Assembly: GCA_964610155.1 (NCBI GenBank)
Contig: CAZSUY010000003.1
Location: forward strand, 1-64,000
Origin: JAFGBM01 sp964610155
Lineage (GTDB): Bacteria > Actinomycetota > Actinomycetes > Actinomycetales > Demequinaceae
DNA: 64,000 nucleotides
Reading direction: 5' to 3'
Both the position numbers and the translations under genes were made by a program. Positions within the stretch are counted from its first letter, which is position 1. The number at the start of each line of letters is the position of its first letter. Under the pieces are notes generated by a model that saw nothing but the letters and a program-made list of their open reading frames with translations, was not told the origin of the DNA and searched no databases. Positions 8,301-16,970 of the stretch are shown in pieces.

Positions 8301-9464
8301 TCACCTCGTCACCGGACCGCCAGAGAGCACCCGGGTGATGAGCTCCTCCCAGATGCCGGCCTGCGACTCGCTCGACAGCGCAGCCGCGTGCGCAGCCGAG
8401 GCCGCCTTCCAGGCGGCGACCCGCTCCGCGGTCAGCGACTCAAGCGCCGCTGCCAGCGAGGACGGTTCGAAATCCGGCAGCACCAGGCCGATACCGTACT
8501 CCTCGACGAACCGCACCATCTCCGGCGACGGCCCCACGATCACTCCGAGCCGCGCCTGCACGAAATCGAAGAACTTGTTCGGCAGGCACCACGCGAGATT
8601 GAACGTCGTCGGCGGGAAGATGCTCAGCCCGAGGTCGTAGCCGTTCAGCGTCCGGATGAGGTCTCGATAGGGTACCGGCTCCTGGAATCGGATCCGGGGG
8701 TCGTCTGCGGCTAGCGACCTCAGTTGCGCCATCAGCCCCGACTCCCCCTCAACCAGGTAGAGATCGAGCGTGACGTCCGCCGAGGACTCGCGTACGCCCT
8801 GGATCATGATGTCCAAGCGGCGCTGTACCGCGACCCCCCCGCTGTGCACCAGGCGCAGCGGAGTGCCCACCGGGCCAGCCTCCAACGCCTGGTATGGAGT
8901 CGCGTTGACGACGAGGGTCGAATCGAATCCGAACTCGCGCCGGTACTCGTCCGCGATGCCCTGGCTCACCGTGACGACCGCGGCTGCCTGCGGCACCTTC
9001 CTACGGCACATCCACCGGAAGTACGGGGCGATCAGCAGCCGCCAGAGGAACGAGTGTTCTTCCTGCCGCGGGGCGTACTCGTGCAGGTCGAGAACGACGC
9101 CATGCTTCGGGCCGAGCTCGAAGGCGATCTCAAGCGCCTTCAGGTCGTGCGTGATCACGATGTCCCAACCGCCACCACCAAGCAGCCGGGCGGTCGTCCG
9201 ATCCAGGGCATTGATCCCAGTAAGCGGGCGATACCAGTGCAGCACGAGCAGACCGAGGCTCAGCAACCGGCCGAACAGCGCCCAGCGCTGCGGCCGCATC
9301 GCCGGTATCTCGACATGCGGCACATCCGCGAACGGCGCCAGCCCGAACCCGGCCGTCGTCACCTCATGCGCGTCCCTCAGATACCGGATCTGCTTCAGCG
9401 CCCGCGGCTCCTGCGCAAACGGTGTATACGTCAGCACGAGAATCCGAGCCCGAGCATCCGTCAT
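8301..9464 (-). CDS. Glycosyltransferase, GT-B fold (family 4-like)
   Basis: 387 residues from ATG at 9464, preceded by GGGGGAGG; a longer frame extends upstream but lacks a ribosome site. The N-terminus ARILVLTYTPFAQEPRALKQ and the C-terminal PNKFFDFVQARLGVIVG segment are shared with the paralogues at 6819 and 10859. Expected role: transfer of one sugar during assembly of the lipid-linked glycan. It follows the amidotransferase at 9544-10698 by 79 bp on the same strand, repeating in a second place the pairing of an amidotransferase with this glycosyltransferase type. Substrate unknown. Confidence 0.85.
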   Translation of the reverse strand: MTDARARILVLTYTPFAQEPRALKQIRYLRDAHEVTTAGFGLAPFADVPHVEIPAMRPQRWALFGRLLSLGLLVLHWYRPLTGINALDRTTARLLGGGGWDIVITHDLKALEIAFELGPKHGVVLDLHEYAPRQEEHSFLWRLLIAPYFRWMCRRKVPQAAAVVTVSQGIADEYRREFGFDSTLVVNATPYQALEAGPVGTPLRLVHSGGVAVQRRLDIMIQGVRESSADVTLDLYLVEGESGLMAQLRSLAADDPRIRFQEPVPYRDLIRTLNGYDLGLSIFPPTTFNLAWCLPNKFFDFVQARLGVIVGPSPEMVRFVEEYGIGLVLPDFEPSSLAAALESLTAERVAAWKAASAAHAAALSSESQAGIWEELITRVLSGGPVTR

Positions 9465-9543
9465 CGCGCCGCCTCCCCCAAGGTTCGGGGCATGTTCACG
9501 ACGGAGCCGAGGCTCCCGAAACCGAAGGTGACGTGGGAGACGA

Positions 9544-10698
9544 TCATCTACGAAACCCGACCCGCTGGGCCAGTCGACCGACCCGGACATCGAGTCGCTT
9601 GACTAGCGCCCAGAAGGCGTTGGAGTTCGGGTAGGCGGTGTAGTCGACCGGCGAGCGCTCGCAGAGCGCCTCGAACTCCTCGACGGTAACGCCGAGTTTC
9701 TTCGCGATGAACTCGTGGTCCTGCTTCCGTAGCTTCTCCGGATAATTCGTTGACTCCATTTGCGAAAGCGCCTCGTCGCGGGTCACCTGACCGGAGAGGA
9801 CCAACGAAGAGTAATGCGCGAGCCGCTTGTCGTATCCGAACTTGTGCGGCAGGTAGTACCCCTGGAAGTACCGGGTGAAGACGGACTCGTAATGCTTGCC
9901 GCCATAGTCGCGCCAGCCCACATTGTCGGTGATGTCCTGCTTCGCATCCTTGTAGACGTAAGGCATGTAGTTGAGCGGCCGGATGGTCTTGATTCCTAGC
10001 GCGAACGGATACCAGATGTACCGCTTGTACATGCCCATCGCCGGGTAAGTCTTGAGTTTCACCGTCCCGAACCTCGCCTGCACCGCTTTCAGTTGCCGCG
10101 CGTCGGCCGCGTTGTAGCCCCAGGACTCCGGGAGAATCGACTCGGTCGCGTAGTTCGCGCCGGACAGGATGTACTTGATCCCGTACTTCCGCGCCTGTTG
10201 ATACGCGACCCAGCCGAAGGCGTGATCGGTCGGGACGTCGCAGTTGGCGAGCGACGCCTTGAAGTAGGAGAGCTGGAGGTCCTTCATTTCACGCCAGTCG
10301 ATGACATGGGTGTAGAGGTCGAGGCCGAGCGTCGTGACGAGACTGTGGATGTTGCCAGCCGCGAGCTCGGAATTCCAGCCGCTATCGAAGTGCACGGCGA
10401 GCGGGCGCAGTCCGAGTCGGACCGCCTGCAGCGTCAGGTACGTGCTGTCCACCCCGCCGGATACACCGATCACGCAGTCGTAGGGCTTGCCTCGGCCGGC
10501 CGTCTTGATCTTTTCGACGAGCTGCTCGAGTTCGCCGAGGCGCTCGCCACGCTGTGCAGCGAGCAGATCCGGGGCGAACACCTTATCGAACTCGATGGCA
10601 TGCGAAGAGACGCCGTTCTCATCGAACCAGATATCAGGGTCAGTCGTGTCCATGATGGTACGTGTGCACCGCTGATACTGCCGGGCTTGCGTCGACAT
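9544..10698 (-). CDS. N-acetyl-sugar amidotransferase (WbuX/WbpG-like), second paralogue
   Basis: 384 residues with PP-loop SGGVDS near residue 80 and long shared stretches with the product of 5471-6628 (DSGWNSELA, WRDYGGKHYESVFTR, KQDHEF). As in that paralogue the N-terminal zinc-site cysteines are reduced to one (RCTRTIMDTTD, then GVSSHA). ATG at 10698 with AGGGA upstream is preferred to a GTG 30 bp earlier. Likely reaction: ATP-dependent conversion of an acetamido to an acetamidino group on a nucleotide-activated sugar, with ammonia from a partner glutaminase. It is divergent from the glycosyltransferase at 10859 with a 160-bp shared upstream region. The two paralogues could act on different sugars; this is inference. 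Confidence 0.87.
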   Translation of the reverse strand: MSTQARQYQRCTRTIMDTTDPDIWFDENGVSSHAIEFDKVFAPDLLAAQRGERLGELEQLVEKIKTAGRGKPYDCVIGVSGGVDSTYLTLQAVRLGLRPLAVHFDSGWNSELAAGNIHSLVTTLGLDLYTHVIDWREMKDLQLSYFKASLANCDVPTDHAFGWVAYQQARKYGIKYILSGANYATESILPESWGYNAADARQLKAVQARFGTVKLKTYPAMGMYKRYIWYPFALGIKTIRPLNYMPYVYKDAKQDITDNVGWRDYGGKHYESVFTRYFQGYYLPHKFGYDKRLAHYSSLVLSGQVTRDEALSQMESTNYPEKLRKQDHEFIAKKLGVTVEEFEALCERSPVDYTAYPNSNAFWALVKRLDVRVGRLAQRVGFRR

Positions 10699-10858
10699 CC
10701 GTCCCTGCCTCTCTGGGTTCTCGCGCACTCAGTCTAGGCGAGCCGCCTGGGTTCGACCGGTGAGGCACGGAGAGCACCAACCGGCGGCCCGGGAAAACAG
10801 CCGATCGCGCCACCGTAGACTCGTCATCATGCATGGACAACTCCCGGAGGAGCGTTCA

Positions 10859-12019
10859 TTGAAGAAATCCCCCGTGCAGCCCAAACAAATCCTCTGCGTC
10901 TCCTTCTCCCCGATCCACGCCGACTCCCGGGTGCTGCGTCAGCTCGAGGTGCTACGACAGCACGGCGAGATGACGACCGTAGGGTACGGACCGACCCCGA
11001 ACGGCGTCGCGCGACACATCGAAGTCCCGGAGCGCGCCGCGTCCCTACCACAGACCCCGCTCGGCGTGGCCAGATTGGCGCTTCATCTCCACGGCGCCGT
11101 CGAGCTCACTGCCCCCGGCGAGAAAGCGGTACGGCGGCAAGTGGTCGAATCCGGATCATACGACCTGGTCGTGGCCAACGATGCTCGTGCGCTGCCCCTG
11201 GCCTTCGCGGCGGCTGGCGGAGCACCGGTGCTGGCAGATATGCACGAGTGGGCCGCCGAGGAGCGGGCGGCGATCCTGAGTTGGCGATTGCTCGTTGGAC
11301 CCTACTTTGAGGCCCTCTGCAAGAAGTACCTGCCTCGGGCCGCCGCTGTGACGAGTGTCAGTTCGGGCCTCGCCGGGCTCTACCGCGACCGGTATGGGGT
11401 CGCTACCGAGATCGTCCGAAACGCCGCCGACTTCCAGGATCTCGCGCCGACGCCCGTCGACCCGCACGCAATCCGTCTGGTCCACAGCGGCACCGCCGAC
11501 CCGCAGCGCAACATCCTGGAACTCATCGACGCGGTCGACCGGCTCGGAGACCGCTTCACGTTGGACCTGTATCTGCTCAAGGTCCCCGGCGGGCACCTCG
11601 ATGTCATCCGCAAGAAGGCCGCCTCGACACCGAGGGTCACCGTGCACCCTCCGGTGCCGCCCGAGACGCTGCCCCGCGTGCTCAACCAGTACGACCTGGG
11701 CGTGTTCCTCTTCCCGCTCAAAACGCTGAGCAAGCTGTATCACCTGCCGAACAAGTTCTTCGACTTCGTGCAGGCCCGCCTCGGACTGGTGTTTTCTCCG
11801 GCCCCCGAGATCGATGCCCACATCGGGGAGTACGGCCTGGGCCTGATCACTGCGGGCACGAGCGCGGACGCGCTGGTCGATGCACTCCGAGATCTCACCG
11901 TCGAAGACGTAAACCATTACAAGGGGGCAGCAGATCGGGCCGCACGGTCGCTCTCCAGCGATTCAGACCGTGCGACGCAGCATGCACTGGTCGCGCGACT
12001 CCTCGCTGGTGACAGATGA
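10859..12019 (+). CDS. Glycosyltransferase, GT-B fold (family 4-like)
   Basis: 386 residues from a TTG at 10859, chosen because GGAGG lies eight bases upstream (10846-10850); an ATG at 10829 in the same frame has no such site. It begins KQILCVSFSPIHADSRVLRQ and contains PNKFFDFVQARLG, VHSG and EYGLGLI, the same signature as the minus-strand paralogues at 6819 and 8301. Expected to transfer one sugar in glycan assembly. Its stop overlaps the next start by four bases (ATGA), so it is translationally coupled to the gene at 12016. A broken copy of its beginning lies at 8145-8275. Confidence 0.85.
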   Translation: MKKSPVQPKQILCVSFSPIHADSRVLRQLEVLRQHGEMTTVGYGPTPNGVARHIEVPERAASLPQTPLGVARLALHLHGAVELTAPGEKAVRRQVVESGSYDLVVANDARALPLAFAAAGGAPVLADMHEWAAEERAAILSWRLLVGPYFEALCKKYLPRAAAVTSVSSGLAGLYRDRYGVATEIVRNAADFQDLAPTPVDPHAIRLVHSGTADPQRNILELIDAVDRLGDRFTLDLYLLKVPGGHLDVIRKKAASTPRVTVHPPVPPETLPRVLNQYDLGVFLFPLKTLSKLYHLPNKFFDFVQARLGLVFSPAPEIDAHIGEYGLGLITAGTSADALVDALRDLTVEDVNHYKGAADRAARSLSSDSDRATQHALVARLLAGDR

Positions 12020-13182
12020 GGGTAGTGATCGCCAGTCGGGTCTTCGCCCCGGAGATCTCAGCCGCGTCGGGAATCCTCCGGACCTGGGCAGAGGAGTTCC
12101 GAGACCGCGGATGCGATGTCACAATCCTGACCGCGAGACCGCCGCGCGGCGCCGTTATCGATGACCCGCCGGGCATCGACGTCCGCAGGGCGCGGGTCAA
12201 GCGCGACCGCCAACAGTACGTCCGCGGGTACCTCAGCTATCTGAGCTTCGACATTCCCCTCGCCTTCCAGCTCCTGTTCTCCCGGCGAGCCGATCTCTAC
12301 ATCGTCGAGCCGCCGCCGACGACCGTGGCGGTGGTCCGCGTCATCGCGGGTCTTCGTCGGACCCCGTACGTGGTGCGAGCCGCTGACTACTGGTCCGAGG
12401 CTGCCGAACTGGTGACGAGTTCCACCGTCATCCTGGGCACCCTGCGGCGCGTCGAGGCATGGGGCCTACGAGGCGCGAAGATGCTCTTCGCCGCGCACCA
12501 GCCGTTGATCGACCGCTTCCGCGCGGTCGGGATCACGACGCCCGCCTTACCGATCGGCTTCGGGGCCGACACCAAGGACTTCCGCTACGAAGGCCAATCG
12601 CCGCCCGAGCCGCCGGTATTCGTCTACGCCGGCACGTACTCCGAATGGCATGGCGCGGGGATCTTCGTCGACGCCCTCCACGAGGTCGTGCAGCAGCATC
12701 CCGGTGCCCGTCTCGTGTACTACGGCAACGGCGAAGAACGTGAGATGTTGCAGGCTCGGGCGCACGAGCTGGGAATCGCGGGGCAGGTCGAGTTCCACGC
12801 CCCGATCCCGCCTGCAGCGCTCTCGCCGATCCTCGCGGGAGCCACCGCCTCAGTCGCCAGCCTGGCGCCCGTCCCGGCGAACGAATACGCCCTCGCCACC
12901 AAGGCCTACTCCTCGCTCGCCTCCGGATGCCCGGTGATCTTCGTCGGCATTGGGCCCACCGTAGAGTTTCTGAGGGACTCGGGTCATCCCCAGGCCGGCG
13001 TGGCCGTCGACTACGACGTCTACGCGACGGCGGCGGCGATGAATGCGGCAGCGGCGGCACCCCTGCAACCCCCCGACCGCACCGAGCTGGCACAGTGGTC
13101 GGCAGGTCAGTACTCGCTGAAGGCGATCGCGGAGCGAGTGGTCGACGAGAGCCTCGCGATCATCGGCAAGGCGACCGTCTGA
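12016..13182 (+). CDS. Glycosyltransferase family 4 (WbuB/WcaI-like)
   Basis: 388 residues. The N-terminal acceptor domain starts RVVIASRVFAPEISAASG, followed by a long helix-rich stretch; the C-terminal half has FVYAGTYSEWHGAG and YYGNGEEREML, typical of GT4 donor domains, then a KAYSSLASGCPVIF segment. It overlaps the preceding glycosyltransferase gene by ATGA, indicating coupled expression. Likely adds a sugar (often N-acetylfucosamine or similar in WbuB-type proteins) to the lipid-linked glycan, but the sugar is not predictable. A 154-bp spacer to 13337 contains no gene. Confidence 0.85.
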   Translation: MRVVIASRVFAPEISAASGILRTWAEEFRDRGCDVTILTARPPRGAVIDDPPGIDVRRARVKRDRQQYVRGYLSYLSFDIPLAFQLLFSRRADLYIVEPPPTTVAVVRVIAGLRRTPYVVRAADYWSEAAELVTSSTVILGTLRRVEAWGLRGAKMLFAAHQPLIDRFRAVGITTPALPIGFGADTKDFRYEGQSPPEPPVFVYAGTYSEWHGAGIFVDALHEVVQQHPGARLVYYGNGEEREMLQARAHELGIAGQVEFHAPIPPAALSPILAGATASVASLAPVPANEYALATKAYSSLASGCPVIFVGIGPTVEFLRDSGHPQAGVAVDYDVYATAAAMNAAAAAPLQPPDRTELAQWSAGQYSLKAIAERVVDESLAIIGKATV

Positions 13183-13336
13183 GGATCGGCGGCCGCCAAC
13201 CCGGCTCCGGGACTGAGGCCAGACCCCCCATCCGGCTCACCGGCCTGAGCCTAGTCCGCATGGCACAATTGAACGATCTGTGGGCCCGCGTTGTAAGGTC
13301 TTACGACAGGCCCTCCTTGAGATCGGACAACAACGC

Positions 13337-15190
13337 GTGTGCGGAATCTTTGGCTTCGTCGGCCCGGATGACCTCGACTCCACGTCGGCCAAGATCCTCG
13401 TGAAGCACGCGCAGCAGCGGGGCCGAGACTCGAGCGGCATGGTCATCCGCGGCACGGACGCCTACCACGCCTACCGTGCGGACTTCCCCATCGACCGGCT
13501 CCTCAAGCGCATCCCCCCGCTAGGACACCTCTTCTTCGGACACAGCCGTCTCGTGACCAACGGCACCGGGGACAATCAGCCCGTGATGCGAGAGCAGATC
13601 ATTGTGCTGCACAACGGCATCGTCGTGAATGAGGAGGCGGTCTGGCAACTGCTCGGCAAGACCCCGGAGCTCGAGATCGATACCGAGGTCATCCCGGCGA
13701 TCATCGCCTCGCACCTCGATGAGGGCGGAACCGTCGAGACAGCGGCCGAGCGCGTCCTCAGTCTTACCGAGGGGGTCGTTGCGTGCGCCGTGCTGATCCC
13801 GCGGCTTGGCAAGCTCTTGCTCTTCTCCAACAACGGCAGCCTCTACGTCGGCGACAAGGCCCAGGGGGTCGTGTTTTCCTCCGAGCGCTACCCGCTCGAG
13901 CAGATCGACGCCGAGAACATCCGCCAAGTCCGCGGGGAAGCCGTGATCCTCGACGTTCCCCCGCAGGAGGAGCGGATCGGCATCACCGAATGGGCGAACC
14001 GCTCCATCGACCTCGTGCCGGGCCTGGGCTTCTCGGCGGAGGAAGAGCGTCTCCTCCAGTACCCGCAGCCGACCCTTCGCCGGTGCACCAAGTGCATCCT
14101 CCCTGAGACCATGCCCTTCATCTCCTTCGACGGGGAAGGCGTGTGCAACTACTGCCACAACTACAAGCTGAGGAATCACCCGAGGCCGAAGGAAGAGTTG
14201 TTCGCCCTCATCGAACCCTTCCGGCGGAAGGACGGCGACGAGGTGATCGTGCCCTTCTCGGGCGGACGCGACAGCTCCTACGGCCTGCACCTCATCGTGC
14301 ACGAGCTAGGGCTTCGCCCGATCACCTACACCTACGACTGGGGCATGGTCACCGACCTCGGCCGCAGGAACATCAGCCGCATGTCCTCGGAGCTCGGTGT
14401 GGAGAACATCATCGTCGCTGCGGACATCACCAAGAAGCGCGATTACATCCGGCGGAACCTCAACGCTTGGCTGAAATCCCCCCACCTCGGGATGCTGAGC
14501 ATGCTCACCGCAGGCGACAAGCACTTCTTCCGGCACATCGAGACCATTAAGCGGCAGACCGGCATCACCCTCAATCTCTGGGGCATCAACCCGCTCGAGG
14601 TCACACACTTCAAGGCCGGGTTCCTCGGGGTGCCGCCGTACTTCGCCGAAGAACGCGTCTATAGCCATGGGGCCATGAAGCAACTCCGATACCAGTCGTT
14701 GCGGTTCCGTGCCATGCTGCAGAGTCCCGGCTACTTCAATCGTTCGCTCTGGGACACGCTCTCCGGCGAGTACTACCGGAGCTTCACCAACAAGTCCGAC
14801 TACTTCCACATCTTCGACTACTGGCGGTGGGACGAGCAACTCATTGAGAACACCCTCGACAGCGAGTACGACTGGGAGCACGCACCCGACACGCAGACCA
14901 CGTGGCGGATCGGCGACGGGACGGCGGCCTTCTACAACTACGCCTATTACACGATCGCCGGCTTCACGGAACACGACACGTTCCGGAGCAACCAAGTGCG
15001 CGAGGGGGACTTGACTCGCGACGAGGCGATGCACATCATCGAGGAGGAGAACGCGCCGCGCTACCCTAACCTCAAGTGGTACCTGGACGTCGTCGGCGTG
15101 GACTTCACGCACGCAATCGAGGCCATCAACAAGGCGCCTCGGCTCTACGAGGGCGCATTACGCCCGACGACCACGCCTGTGGGCGACTGA
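13337..15190 (+). CDS. Class II glutamine amidotransferase fused to PP-loop N-acetyl-sugar amidotransferase
   Basis: 617 residues. GTG at 13337 is chosen because the next codon is Cys, which after Met removal is the N-terminal nucleophile of Ntn-type glutaminases (CGIFGFVG). Further glutaminase signatures are RGRDSSGM, HNGIVVN and IDTEVI (residues 1-220). A zinc-binding pair CTKC/CNYC at about 250-273 and the ATP motif SGGRDS at 308-313 then match WbpG/PseA-type sugar amidotransferases. In those systems ammonia comes from separate HisH/HisF; here the glutaminase is part of the same chain, as in asparagine synthetase B or GlmS. Likely reaction: glutamine-dependent amidation of a sugar acetamido or carboxyl group; the acceptor is unknown. 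No clear ribosome site precedes the GTG. It follows two glycosyltransferase genes and converges on the DUF2142 gene, overlapping by 33 bp. Confidence 0.82.
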   Translation: MCGIFGFVGPDDLDSTSAKILVKHAQQRGRDSSGMVIRGTDAYHAYRADFPIDRLLKRIPPLGHLFFGHSRLVTNGTGDNQPVMREQIIVLHNGIVVNEEAVWQLLGKTPELEIDTEVIPAIIASHLDEGGTVETAAERVLSLTEGVVACAVLIPRLGKLLLFSNNGSLYVGDKAQGVVFSSERYPLEQIDAENIRQVRGEAVILDVPPQEERIGITEWANRSIDLVPGLGFSAEEERLLQYPQPTLRRCTKCILPETMPFISFDGEGVCNYCHNYKLRNHPRPKEELFALIEPFRRKDGDEVIVPFSGGRDSSYGLHLIVHELGLRPITYTYDWGMVTDLGRRNISRMSSELGVENIIVAADITKKRDYIRRNLNAWLKSPHLGMLSMLTAGDKHFFRHIETIKRQTGITLNLWGINPLEVTHFKAGFLGVPPYFAEERVYSHGAMKQLRYQSLRFRAMLQSPGYFNRSLWDTLSGEYYRSFTNKSDYFHIFDYWRWDEQLIENTLDSEYDWEHAPDTQTTWRIGDGTAAFYNYAYYTIAGFTEHDTFRSNQVREGDLTRDEAMHIIEEENAPRYPNLKWYLDVVGVDFTHAIEAINKAPRLYEGALRPTTTPVGD

Positions 15191-16837
15191 AACGGTCACG
15201 CGCTTCGCGAGCGTGGCGTCGACGCGGGAATTCTCCAACCTGGGAGCTTGACGCCTGATCAACCTCCGGGGCGGGTTCGCCCTGACCGGGGTCGGCGGGA
15301 CCTGAGATTCAAACTCTGGGGCCGGATCGGCCCGTCGGCGCAGTTCCGGCCAGAGCATCACAAGCAGACCCGCATAGGCCAGGGCGCCGATCGCCCACAC
15401 CGCCATCGGCCCGAGCGGGAAACCGGCCCACCACCACTCAGCGCCCGCGTCGAGGTTCAGCCCCTGCTGGTCCGCCCCCGTGACGTAGCGACGGATGTTG
15501 ACCTGCAACGCGACGAGGTTCGCGAGGACAAGGGCGCTGAGGATCACGAAAGTCTGGATCCGAGTGAAGCGCAGGCTCCGGTCCGCTGGCTCGGTGAGCA
15601 GCAGGAACGCTAACAGGACGATGAGCGGGAGCAGGTAGCGCGGCTGAAGATTCGCCCCGACCTTGTCGCCACCGACGGACAGTACATACACAGGGAGGAC
15701 GATGAGGACGAACAGCACCCCCCCGGTCGCGATCACCTTCCGCCGGGTGAGCTGGCCTAGCCCCGCGAAGCCGACGGCGACGAACGCCGCGGTCGCCGCC
15801 GAGGGGACGATCGCTGGGAGCATGGTGTCCAGCCAGCCGAGGCCCCAGGAGCCCCAGACCCCCGTCCAGAGGAACGGCAGCATGAGGATGTTGTAGGCCA
15901 CGAGCGCGAAACCGCTGATCGGCGCCTCCACGCCCGTCACGTCGCCTGGCACCGGGATCGTCGCAATCCCGTCGCCGCTGAAGCCCACAACGCCGACGCC
16001 GGCCTGTCCGGCGGTCGACAACAGCACTGCCGCGATGACAAGGCCCGCCGCCGGCAGGATAGCCTTCAGCGCCCACTCCCGGTTCCGAGCCGCCGTGAAG
16101 ATCAGCACGGTGACCGTCGCACCGGCGGCATACACCGCAGCGTCCCCCCGTGCCCCTGCGGCCATCAGAACACCGACGAGATAGAGCGCGCCGAGCGCCC
16201 AGCGCCTCCGTCCCTCCGTCTCGAACCAGCCGAGCAGCGCGAGGAACGCGGTCCCGACGCCCGTGATCGCCCATCCGCTCGGGTTGTTCGACGGGATGAG
16301 GAACATCCCGAGGGGCACGAGCGTGACGAGCCAGCCCCAGAGCAGCGTCCGTCGGCGTGCGGCCGGTAGAAGCGCCGCGAGCGCGGTCGCAAGCCCGACG
16401 AACAGGAAGACGTTGACTAGTCGCATCACAAGGGCGCTGGCTTGCAGATCCGGTCCTGCGAAGAACCGCATGGTCGCGTAGTAGACCGGTGGATACTCGC
16501 CGTAGAAGTTCCCACGCCCAGTCTCGTAGGTCTCCTTGTCCCAGGTCGCCCACACCGAGTCCTGACAGGCGGCACTCTGCTCCGCGTACTGCGCGTAGCA
16601 GGAGATCTCCCCGAATCCCGACGGGAGGACCCTGGTGTCCTCCTGCAAACCCTGCACGCAGTAATCGCTGCCCCCGTTCGCGCACCAGGTGCTGACGAGG
16701 TGGTAGTCGTCGTCCGGACCCGCGCCGATCGGTGAGGCGAAAGCCCACCCCCCGAGCGCGACGAAAGCGAGCACGGGCGCGAGAATCCAGCGGACCCGAT
16801 GCAGGATCGGCCGATCGGTCGTCTTAGTCGTCATCAT
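15158..16837 (-). CDS. DUF2142 polytopic membrane protein
   Basis: 559 residues, starting at tandem ATGs (16837/16834) with GAGGG upstream. After a first hydrophobic segment, the exported loop contains PDDDYHLVSTWC and several cysteines, the signature of DUF2142 proteins. About ten to twelve hydrophobic segments follow to residue ~495, then a basic, proline-rich cytoplasmic tail. These proteins occur in polysaccharide loci and resemble GT-C glycosyltransferases or polymerases in topology; their reaction is not established. It could extend or transfer the glycan on the outer face of the membrane. Its 3' end overlaps the end of the convergent fusion gene. Confidence 0.75.
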   Translation of the reverse strand: MMTTKTTDRPILHRVRWILAPVLAFVALGGWAFASPIGAGPDDDYHLVSTWCANGGSDYCVQGLQEDTRVLPSGFGEISCYAQYAEQSAACQDSVWATWDKETYETGRGNFYGEYPPVYYATMRFFAGPDLQASALVMRLVNVFLFVGLATALAALLPAARRRTLLWGWLVTLVPLGMFLIPSNNPSGWAITGVGTAFLALLGWFETEGRRRWALGALYLVGVLMAAGARGDAAVYAAGATVTVLIFTAARNREWALKAILPAAGLVIAAVLLSTAGQAGVGVVGFSGDGIATIPVPGDVTGVEAPISGFALVAYNILMLPFLWTGVWGSWGLGWLDTMLPAIVPSAATAAFVAVGFAGLGQLTRRKVIATGGVLFVLIVLPVYVLSVGGDKVGANLQPRYLLPLIVLLAFLLLTEPADRSLRFTRIQTFVILSALVLANLVALQVNIRRYVTGADQQGLNLDAGAEWWWAGFPLGPMAVWAIGALAYAGLLVMLWPELRRRADPAPEFESQVPPTPVRANPPRRLIRRQAPRLENSRVDATLAKRVTVSVAHRRGRRA

Positions 16838-16970
16838 CCCTCGGGCGGCCTCCTAGCGGCCGAGCCTACCGTAGTGCCTCATGCCAAGCTGCTCGCGAAA
16901 CCTGAGTGCGCGCCTCCAGCAGGTGGCCGTCACGACCTTGGTCCTGGGTCAACGCAAGTAGGATCGAGCC

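Noticed and set aside
15438..16748. 436-codon minus-strand open frame
   Set aside because: Same strand but another frame of the DUF2142 gene; Arg/Gly-rich translation without hydrophobic segments, typical of a high-GC shadow.
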